A stretch of DNA of 64,000 nt from Miscanthus floridulus (lineage: Eukaryota > Streptophyta > Magnoliopsida > Poales > Poaceae): assembly GCF_019320115.1 (NCBI RefSeq), contig NC_089598.1, forward strand, positions 29,575,069-29,639,068, given 5' to 3'. The notes beneath the pieces were generated by a model. That model searched no databases. It was given only the letters and a program-made list of their open reading frames with translations, and had not been told where the DNA came from. The position numbers were made by a program, and so were the translations under genes. Below, one piece after another: positions 35,420 to 44,743 of the stretch (the stretch's first letter is position 1; the number at the start of each line of letters is the position of its first letter).

Positions 35420-36851
35420 TATGTGAAAGCAGCCAGAATTCAACGGCCGTGTTATTGTTAGGAGAGCATCGGAGCAGAGCATCCTGATCGAGCTGAGCTT
35501 TGTAGTCGCCGGTGCACTCGGTGACACCGACCGTGCGTTAGGCCGGCCGCGGCGAGGGCGACCGGCCGACGACGTCGACGGCGGCGTATAAAATGACCTG
35601 GAATCCTTAATTTGCCACCGGCGAGCAGGACAAGACAGATGGTTAGTCAAATGCTACGGAATCTAGCGGTGGTTGCGTGTTGACGTGTAACGTACGTGTT
35701 GGAGCCGATTAGTTGGTGTACGGTGCAAATGATTTGCTCGTGCTTTCGGACATCAGCAGAAATACTCTGTACGTACGCGTACGTACTCCCCTCCCTGTGC
35801 AGCTGAGACTTGAAATTAGGATGTGATATGGATATTTAGGATAAGGATATCCGTGATGCATGTTTGGTTGAATGTATGAAACGAGCTATTTTTCTGTTTG
35901 GTTAGATGAATGAAAATGAATGGGATGAGAATAGTTAACTAATTATATCTATTATTTAATAATAATAACAACTAATTAGACACTAATAAATATGCACTAA
36001 TACTAATTTTATCATGATAATCACTAATTTAAAATAAAATATGTTAATTAGCACCACTAATAAGCACTTATCACCACTAATCCTACCATTATAATTACTG
36101 AGTAATAATATAATTTATTTACTAATGACAAAAAGTAGAAGAGATGGATAAGCTAGTCCGCCAGATTTTTTTCGCCAAGGAAATCTAGCATCTGGGGTTA
36201 TATTTCTTATCTATGAGTTTGCTTGTCCCAGCCCAACCAAACGCTACATATCTATGGATGGTCCCATCCCATCAATGGATATCAAGAAACCAAACGCACC
36301 CGAAATGGATGAGATACGGATCGTAGCTTCGTGAATTGATCAGGTATGTAGCTTGTTTCCGGTAGAGAGGTGGTTACTGAATCTTTTTTTAAAAGGTGCA
36401 GAGCACTGGATAAAATGACAAAATTCTAAAAAAAAGAAAGATAAAATGACAAAAAGGCCACCATGACATGCAGAGCACTGGATCGTAGCTTCGTGTAAAG
36501 ATAAAAAAAAAGAAAGATAAAATGACAAAATTCAATAAGTAATAACCGTATACCAAATCACGTGTAAAGATGATTGATCCGTGCCAACGACGTCCTACAG
36601 TCGCTCCTGGCGTGTGAGTGAGCGCATCCCGTCCATTCCGTAGACAAGGATGTTGCAATAATGCTTACTACCATGTTAAAACAGTGTTATGGAAATTTAG
36701 CACTAAAAAAATAGGGACTATCAACTCATTAGTGTTGATATAATTGTGAGTCAAGCCATCTATAAAAAAAAAACTAAACGCTGATTTTGAAAATCCCCAA
36801 AAATCCAATATTAGACAGCATCACACATTAAACTTTTAAAACCAAACAAAA

Positions 36852-36892
<41 letters not shown>

Positions 36893-37227
36893 CGCCCCAA
36901 CCTCCTTAACCATTTCAAAGTGGTTAGATGGTTTTGTTGAGGTGGCATTGGTTTACATGTGAGGCAGTCGCTTTTTTTTATAAAAGAATCATAACTTTTT
37001 CATATAAAGTAGAGTTAATATAAACTTCATACAAAAGTTATAGATGTAGAAGCGATCTACAACTCTATAGTTTGCGATTTTTTTATTTAAGATCTTGCAG
37101 AGGCTCAAATATTCGTTTTCATTTATTAGATTTTTAAATCCAAATTTTTCAAACGATCTCAGATGTTGACATGATCTGTAATAGAGTTGTAGCTACTAGG
37201 CCATCAGGAACATGGACCTTGCCACCT
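35420..37227. other. Intergenic sequence, no gene recognised
   Basis: The stretch 35440-35600 is GC-rich without a recognisable domain. 35820-36300 has TTTGGTT and AACCAAACG ends that suggest a degraded MITE. 36318-36545 contains local duplications, and 36855-36889 is a C homopolymer. 36960-37200 resembles dispersed grass repeats (TATAGATGTAGAAGCGATCTAC). Confidence 0.45.
36855..36889. repeat. Poly(C) homopolymer, 35 bases
   Basis: 35 consecutive C bases counted directly from the sequence, followed by TCCCGCCCC. Such a run is rare in plant DNA and hard to sequence, so its exact length is doubtful. Confidence 0.9.
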
Positions 37228-37441
37228 CTATCTCGTACTACTACTGCCTTCAAACCCTTGCCTTGAAGGATGGATCCTGAATTTGGGGGTGGCTTCTTCA
37301 TATACAAAATCTGCAGAAAGCGTAATCATACCAGAAGTTTCACCAGACACTGATGAAGAGAGGCTACTGCAATCTTCATTCAGGTTCCACCTGGCCCCAA
37401 TGAGGCCATCCCCGTTCAATACAAATACAACCAACAATACT

Positions 37442-40400
37442 CTACACAGGAATCCACATCCGCAAGGACAATGTCAGAGAAAGAATGAAAATGAGGAGGA
37501 AACGGCAAGGTTGATTTATCGCAGGCGCTTGCGAGGCGTTCCCAGCAGGCCCATTTGAAGGAGAAAGGCTGGAACCTCCTGGGATGGCACCACCAGCGTC
37601 TCCAGGTCCTGGTGCAGGTGATGGAGAATAAGACCCATGGTTTGCCACAGTTGGCACCACCGTGAGTGGGGGGAACTGATGTGGTCCTGTAATCATGATC
37701 AAAGTGATTGAAACAACAGACACCAGTAAAGATCAAAACAGAGGAATTCATGATGCATAGCACTGGGCAAATGAAACAACAGCATCTATGAAAAAACTTC
37801 AGTCGGTACATTTCCTACTGTTTGCTATACTGAAATACATTGAGAACAAAGTGAAAGCTTCACCAATCTAGACATCATGTTATTTGGTTAATGCCTTGAT
37901 CCACATTTTATAATGTCAATGAAAACATTGTCTGAATAAGCAATGGTATATTGTCACTCTTCTCCTTTTCCTTTGACATAAAAAAGTGTGATCAGGTGAA
38001 ACATGCCAGTTATCTACAATGCAGCTTCCTCACATGTTGCACTTGATAATTTAGTTAAATAACTATCACTTCGTTTATTTAAAAGGGTTTGCTTTGGTAC
38101 TACGTACTACCTCAAATAAAGAAGTATACAGAACTTTAAAGCAAGGTACATAGTGTTAGGCAGGCGTAATCCCATACTAACTAAAACAAGATTGAGGGCA
38201 ACCTACCAATATAAAAAAAGGAAATACCATCTTAGATTGGACACAAGGAGATCAAAACTTTGTTCGATTTAAATCCAAACCAAGGGGCTAGATTAATATT
38301 CTGGGACAAGAATATCTTTCTTTACACTTGAAATCACACATGAGGTTCATCCTTTATTCTCTCTTCTAAAAAGGAGGTGCGCACCTAAAAAATCTTATAG
38401 GTTGTGACTAGACAATACATTTACTGATGGATGTTTCAAAAGTGCAGCTCTGGACAAGTCAATGATGATGTTCAAAAGGAACTTTGAACAAAGGAGTAAA
38501 GGACTGAAATTTACTGCATCGGCACTTCAGTAGCTAAATATGAAGCAGACTACAAGTGAAGATTGCACAAGTACCTGGACACATGGGTTGAAGACCTGAG
38601 GATAGCCTGCACATGCATTGTAAGATGTGATCATCTTTGAGTTCCACAGTTTAGATAGAGCAAAAACAAAATTATTTGGGATTTTTTGCTTACGATGTTG
38701 CGATGGTTCCATTGACATAGCCAGCATAGTTGCAAGACGAGACACCGCAGCCACCAGTGGTGGGTTGTGCGGTCACATTACCAAGAATTAGGCTGCTATT
38801 AGAGCATTGCACACTTGAACATGATGCTGTCAGTGAAGCCGGTGTGCAATACAAACTGTAAGGAAATGAGGGTGTTATAGTCCGAAACAAATAAAAAGGC
38901 AAGAAAACTACATTGAACAAAAGGGAGTATAAGTTTACTTGAGATCTGCTGGCCCGCAACTGCACTCCACACAGTTCCCAGCAGTCAGTGCATAGGTTCC
39001 ATTTGCCACAAGCAATCCATAGTCCGAAGCAGAGTTAGGAAATGCTGAGGCGCAAGCTAATGAAAGAAACAAATGGTTGTCATTAGAAAGAAAGTACTGA
39101 TCAGCATAGGTCGGCAAAATTAGAAAGTATCCTTCTCAACTATCATTATTGAATCAATCAGCAAAAAGAAAGGTATGCCTCCAAGAAAGTGAAAGACCCT
39201 TCCATCAAAAATGAAGACCTACCACTGCACATTTTTATAAGTTATCTTTAGCTAATGCACTGAATAATTAATCACTCAAAGCTTATAAGCCCTGTTTGCT
39301 AAAATTCATAAATCATAGGCCCTGTTTGGTACAGCTTATAAGCTGCTTATGGCTAAAATAAGATGAAACCAACAGCCAAACGGTGTGCTTTTTGCAGCTT
39401 ATTCCGGATGCGCTTATTTCCACCAGCTTATTTTGACCGTGTTTTTACTCTTATTTGTGCAGCTTATCTAGGAAACAGGACCAGATAAGCAAATAAAATT
39501 GCTCACATGTACCACACAAACAAAGAAAAGTAATCTTTCACAACCTAACCACTGCAAGCGTGGCTTGTCCCAAGCCCCAACCGTAGATCAGCTTTTTGAG
39601 TGGTACTTTAATTTTAAAGTTTAAAAAGCCATTACTGCATCCTACGTTTGTAAATCCAAAGGCTGGCAATTCCTTATAACAAGTTAAAAAGGGCCTAAAG
39701 TAACTATGTAACATTAAACTGGTCTTTACAGAACTACACCTTCAGACTTTCACAAAGGTACACCTGTCGACGTCAACCAATACTTCAGGTTATTTTCCCT
39801 GACCTACAGTTATTGACAATCATAAGCATAGAAATGATGGCTGGTTATTGGCAAACTAGATCCCTACAGAACTTGAAACAACATATGTTTTCAACCAATG
39901 TTTAGTCAATTTAAGGAGAAAGTGATGCAATGTTGCCAAGTTATGGCTCTGCAATGGCCACGGCAGTTTATTCCAATCTTGTTGCATCTGCGGTCCAATG
40001 AGTGAATTTGTTTACCAGGCAATGGTATGGCAAGGATGTCGCCTGGTGCGACAATGGGGCTCCCCATGGCGTTCACATTGCTGATATCAGTGACGGTGGT
40101 TGTGTGGCTCGCGGCGATGGATTCCACGGTGTCCCCAACCTGCACGACATAGGAGAGGTACACGGCGGGGAGGTTGTTGTCGGTGGAGTTGAAGCAGACG
40201 CAGGGGAGCGGGATGACGAGCTTCTGTCCCGGGTTGAGCAGCGCGTCGGGGTCCTCGGCGGCGAGCCCGTTGGCGGTGCGGATCTGGTCGGCGGAGGGGA
40301 GGCCGGCGAAGACGACCTCGGCGATGTAGCCGAGCGTGTCGGAAGGCCGCACGGCGTAGCGGACGGCGACGGACTTGCGGACGCCGTCGGCGCAGGCGCA

Positions 40401-40679
40401 GCGGGTGGGCACGCGGAGGAGCGTCCCCTTGGGGAGGATGCGGTTGGCGGCGCCTGGAGAGGCGAAGTCGAGCGCGTTGGCAGCCAGCACCGCTGCCGGG
40501 TCGGCGCCGAAGAGCGCCGCCACCTCGGAAACCTTCATGTCCGCGTAGAGCGTGTAGCCCAGCAGAGCCGGGCACGCGTCCGCGCCAGAGCACGGCTCGA
40601 TCGTCGTCTTCGCCGTCGCGCCGCGGAACGCCGCCGCCGCCGCGAGGAACAGCAGCAGCGCAGTCGCCGGCGTCGGCAT
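37442..40679 (-). CDS. LYP4/LYP6-like: LysM domain GPI-anchored protein (LYM/LYP class), complete
   Basis: Five exons with GT-AG introns join in phase to 406 residues: 40016-40679, 38939-39056, 38694-38855, 38575-38606 and 37442-37686. A signal peptide (MPTPATALLLFLAAAAAF) leads into a Cys-rich ectodomain with a degenerate first LysM (about 42-90), LysM at about 107-156 (YAVRPSDTLGYIAEVVF...LVIPLPC) and LysM at about 175-220 (YVVQVGDTVESIAASH...ILAIPLP), separated by CxC pairs (CAC 94-96, CVC 160-162). Next come NCVECSCGP and CGVSSCNYAGYVNGT, a Pro/Gly/Ser stalk, and a hydrophobic tail (FLLIFILSLTLSL) typical of GPI anchoring. Rice LYP4/LYP6 and Arabidopsis LYM1/LYM3 bind peptidoglycan or chitin fragments at the plasma membrane and act in immunity with a LysM kinase; the role here follows from homology. 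A MITE lies in intron 1 and a MULE about 155 bp upstream. Confidence 0.95.
39317..39482. mobile_element. MITE in intron 1 of the LysM gene
   Basis: The left end GGCCCTGTTTGGTACAGCTT and right end AGCTTATCTAGGAAACAGGACC are imperfect inverted repeats. The interior is rich in AGCTTAT. Length is 166 bp, non-coding. Confidence 0.6.
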
Positions 40680-40683
40680 TTGG

Positions 40684-40706
40684 GCCCTAGGGTTTAGGGT
40701 TTGGGC
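40684..40706 (-). promoter_or_regulatory. Double telo-box and GGGCCC in the LysM gene 5' leader
   Basis: On the minus strand two overlapping AAACCCTAA/AAACCCTAG words precede GGGCCC and the ATG at 40679. Telo-boxes near the start are common in genes of actively growing cells and are also polycomb-associated. No direct evidence of function. Confidence 0.5.
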
Positions 40707-41207
40707 TTGAATAGTAGGGGCCTAGGGGGAGGAGTCTGGCAGACAGGCGAGGTGAGCTCGCCGGCTAGAGCTTGCAGCTCTGCGCTCTGTACTCTGTAGT
40801 CTGAACTCGGGTGCGAACTGTGTGGAGAGTAGGTGAGAATTTTTTTTTAATTTTAACACTTTTTAAAAACTAATTTTAAATCTAACGTGATCGGTTTTTT
40901 TAAAAAAACTAACATTTTTGACCGCGCCTATTGCCCTGGCGTGGTTAAATACCTGTGCTACGTCATGCATGGTGGTGCGGCAGAGGACTGACGTGGCGAC
41001 GACCGGAATCGCTGACCTCTGACGGGGCAGGGCCTGCCGCGCCACCGATCTTGGCGTGGCAGTGCCGTGCCACGGAATATGGCGCGGCGGGGCCAAATAA
41101 ATATCGTGAGCGAGCCCCTCGCCCGCATGCACCCCTGCCCGCCCGCCCACCGCCGCATCCTCCGCTAGCCGCACAGCGCCCCGCCGCCGCGCCGCGCTCG
41201 CTGCCAG

Positions 41208-43062
41208 CGCCCGCGTACGGCTGGGGCAGCGCAGTCCTGACATGGACGTATCGACAGCTATGCGTTGCTTGTCGTCGCACCTCAGGGTATGCGAACCTTA
41301 GAGGCTGCTCGTACCTACTCTAGGTTTGGTGTTGGAAACGATGGCCCGTTGGGAGGCCACTTAGTGCTGGTTTACCGGTAAGTACTTCGGTTCATTATAT
41401 TCTTCGATATGGTTACATATGATGAGTTTATTAATGGTTAATTCATTATCGTGTTCAATGCAGCAATGGAACGGGCAGGATACACTCCCTACAGTTCTGT
41501 TTATCTAGACGGAATTAGAGTTAGTTAGAGGGAATACGAGACGCAAGTACAGGGAGTACACGGACGGTCTCGACGTTCTGACACAGCACCAGGTTACGCT
41601 CTTTTTACTATCATACTTGTATCTTGTTTGATGTACACTATATCACAACCTAACTCAATTACAAAATTTCAGGTGCATTGGTGTCCTTGGGATGCTCCGG
41701 AGCTCCAGTACTATCTCAGTCCTGTCACTAGGGACGAGTCAGACGAGTATCGCTGCGACGTCCCTCTTATTTTCTTTTATGTGGTCGAGATTCACTTACC
41801 CATCGGAGTCTGTAGACAGTTTAGAAGAATGACAGGCTGTCCACCACCGCTTTACTCCACCAACCAAAGATTGTACGGGTGTGTTATCGATTAATAACAA
41901 AGCTACAATTCAGAGGTGTGTGTGGTACAACTAACATCGTTTTGGTGCAGGTATGACCGCAGGAAGAGGTACAAGACCAAGGATTGGAGCGTGACACACA
42001 GCGCGCACATCCATTTGTGGCAGAACAGGGTACGACATCCGGTCCATGCAGGTCCTCCACATGACCAGCACACCTTCGATGAGTACCTGTGGTGGTTTCA
42101 CAGATCTATGAGGACACATATCAAGCCCCCATATACTAAGGAGGCGATTGACGAGGACTCAGAGGAAGATGTCATCGAAGATGTGTACGACGTTACCACT
42201 AGGGAGGACACACCGCTACAGAGAGCCCCGCTTCAAAGATACGTGGTAAGATACTTGGATGGTATAATTTGTTATCCTTTTGGTATTAAGTATATGTACT
42301 AAAATTGTCCAACCGCGTTTCTGTACCCAGACGACACAATTGTCAAGGTTGTCCAACGAATCTAGATGACACAATTGTCGGCTTCACGAGTCTAGAGGGC
42401 AGGGGCCATGCGTTCTCGTGGCTTTTGTGGGGGTAAACATAAACTTGTCCGTTCCGAAAATATTTCTTTAGTGTATATGTGTTTGGAAAATACACTAACT
42501 TTAACGTCTATTTATGCAGAAGGTGAAAAAGAGCTACAGAAAGCTAGCTCTGAAGCTGAGCTGCATGGACACTCCTTATGAGGAACCGCCACTCCCGGCG
42601 CGGTCGGGTGGCACGTCTTTAGCCTCTTTGAGGACACCAGCCGACTCTTCTCAGCCGATGACAGGTGCCACTTCCGCGGTGTGTACACTACCACATCATA
42701 ACGCTGGGAAGGACCCTGCAACCGAGGACGACGACGATGACCCCCCGGGCTTCCATAGACAGCACGACCAGTGGAACGATTGGCCGCAGGATGAGATTGG
42801 TATGTCTCAGCTAGGTGGTGCCCCGCTTGGTACCCAAGGAGCCTCACAGGTACTAACAAAGGTAGTTTCTTTAAATACGTATGCTCCATGAACTAACGAT
42901 CATAAAGAATTATAAGTAATCGTGCGTATCATATACTTATAGGGTACGAGCCGTACGCACCGTCGACGCGACCATACCGACGTTGGCTACACTCCCAATG
43001 TGTTGCCAACAAATCCAAAGAGAAAGAGGCGTCCGAGAGATCCTTACACTCCTAGGTCTTAG
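41208..43062 (+). pseudogene. MULE-A plant mobile domain gene, N-terminally truncated
   Basis: Exons joined by GT-AG introns read YGWGSAVLTWTYRQLC and RTSGYANLRGCSYLL followed by TAG (Gln expected), W-KRWPVGRP, then KYREYTDGLDVLTQHQ, HWCPWDAPELQYYLSP, RCDVPLIFFYVVEIHLPIGV with CRQFRRMTGCPPPL, WSVTHSAHIHLWQNR, HTFDEYLWWFHRSMRTH and an acidic stretch. Further exons (42519-42849 and from 42944) end in KRKRRPRDPYTP and stop at 43060-43062. The order matches the C-terminal two thirds of a PMD. The start, with the first PMD motifs, is lost where the left TIR joins near 41150-41208. Transposon-borne PMD genes are known from Mutator and gypsy elements; their role is not settled. Confidence 0.8.
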
Positions 43063-43409
43063 TTTGTTAGGTCAAACGAATATTGGCATCCAAAACTTAC
43101 GGGGTTATTTGGTTATGTTATATCAAACTTATGTCAAACCAATGAAAATGTTATGTGGCAGCTTGTCAACTTACGCACGAACTTCATTTATTTGCTTCAT
43201 ATTCGTTTCTATGCGTCGCGGCAGCACTGCCAGTGAGATTAAGTAGCAACTAGTTCGGGAACCGACAGTCCCGTCGTATCTCGCCGTCGGTGGCCAGTGT
43301 CTTGCGCGAGGGGTCGAGAAAGCCGGGGTCCATGGGCTCGTCGCCGCCGATCCTACAATATGGGGCCAAAAAGCCCAAGAAATAAGTTCCCTTAAAAATA
43401 TTCGTTTCA

Positions 43410-43605
43410 ATCCGATCCATTTTTTTTGTAATCGATTAGTTAACATGGTGGTTAACCATATTATGAAAGACGGAAAAAAATCATTGCCTTATCAAATTCT
43501 CTGTTCGGCCGTGAAACTAATTCAACAAAAGACAAAAACAAATCCACTATTGATTTTACGTCAAGCAATACTTAGAATAACTCCCACTATCGGCATGACG
43601 CGTTC
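43410..43605 (+). pseudogene. rps7: Plastid rps7 fragment inside MULE-A
   Basis: From CGA at 43433 a frame reads [18 protein letters not shown], then [14 protein letters not shown] and [14 protein letters not shown], then LRITPTIG. This follows chloroplast ribosomal protein S7 nearly residue for residue. The bases just before (AATCCGATCCA, 43409) also match, but an extra T breaks the upstream frame. Only about 65 of 155 codons are present, and a stop ends the frame at about 43610. It is either a nuclear insert of plastid DNA into the element or a fragment captured by it. It is not functional. Confidence 0.85.
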
Positions 43606-43965
43606 CGATTAAACAGTCCAGGTACCGCCGGGCGAGCGGCGGGCGCGGCAGCCAGGCGGGCTTGCTGCTTGGGTAGACGGGATTGGCCGCGGGGTTTTAT
43701 TCGGCTCTGCCGCACCATGGATCAAGGCGCGTCACTGCCGCGCCAAGGTCGATGGCGTGGCAGGCTCTGCCCCGTCAGCGGTCAGCGATTTCGGTCGCCG
43801 CCACGTCAGCCCTCTGCCGCGCCACCATGCATGGCACGGCACAGGCATTTGGCCGCGCCAGAGCAATAGGCGTGGTCAAAAGTGTTAGTTTTTTTTATAA
43901 AAAACCTGACCGTGTTAGATTTAAAATTAGTTTTCAAAAAGTGTTAAAATTAAAAAAATCATAGG

Positions 43966-44242
43966 TGAAGTGTGTGAAAGCTAGACACACACGGAGGCGT
44001 CTGGACTGTCCATGATGAGTGGGGTTAGTAGAACTATGGCCCACATGTCAGTGAGATACTGGCTAGTTTGGTCAACATGCAAGGATGGGGACACTTCTTC
44101 TCAGGGAGACATTGAGCTCGGCTTGAAATATGTGGCATGTGAGGGAGACGGGGGGACAAATGTCTCATGACCAGGTCTACAAATGCCTTGTTACTGTGAT
44201 GAGTGGGCCACACCTTGGTCCACCTGTCGCGTTGCCCAACTT
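43966..44242. other. Spacer between MULE-A and MULE-C, no gene recognised
   Basis: This 0.28-kb stretch would have been the upstream flank of the LysM gene before MULE-A inserted, if the TAGGTGA flanks are a true target duplication. It shows no open frame of note. Confidence 0.5.
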
Positions 44243-44743
44243 TTTTGTTTTGGATTAAGTCCACTTTTGACCCCTCAACTCTTATATCGGTCTAATTTTG
44301 ACCCCCAAGTACAAAACCATCTGGTCTAGGCACCAAAACTTTCAAACCCATTCAGTTTAAGCCCCTCGGTGTGATTGAGGCAGTTTGCGTTGACGTGTTC
44401 TCGGTTTTGACTAGCCACACTAGCGTTGATAGACACGTAGGATCACTGCGTGGGTCAAAACACGAGCCGGCCCGCTCTGCTCTTTCTCTCCCTCTCAGTT
44501 CCTCTCCCCCGAACCCTAGACGCTGCCGCTGCCGCCTCCATCGCCGTAGATGCTACCGCATCCTCTCCTTCGGTGCCTCCACATCCACAGTCTCCCCTCT
44601 GTAGTCGTTTGGGCTTGGAGGATTGAAACGAACACGCTCAGGTACGATTGAATCATTCTGCATTTCTAGATATAGGGATGGAAGTACTCTTAGGTTAGTT
44701 ACCTCAGATCCATAGTCCTAAGACTATACTATCTGTTGTAGGA

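Larger units (their letters stand above)
40836..43965 (+). mobile_element. MULE-A: Mutator-like element carrying a PMD gene
   Basis: Long terminal inverted repeats of about 260 bp face each other (about 40840-41105 and 43700-43963). The left outer end TTTTAATTTTAACACTTTTT and the reverse complement of the right end agree closely, and both carry matching GACGTGGCG, CTGACGGGGCAG and GGCGCGG blocks. A degenerate target duplication, TAGGTGA, flanks both sides (about 40828 and 43966). There is no transposase, so the element is non-autonomous. Inside are a PMD gene and a plastid rps7 fragment. It sits just upstream of the LysM gene. Confidence 0.85.

Noticed and set aside
37228..37437. 69-codon frame just after the LysM stop
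   Set aside because: It lies in the 3' UTR. The last exon ends in a clean GPI tail and stop at 37442.
40002..40697. 231-codon plus-strand frame antisense to LysM exon 1
   Set aside because: GC-driven shadow without domain, while the minus frame has signal peptide, LysM repeats and in-phase splice sites.
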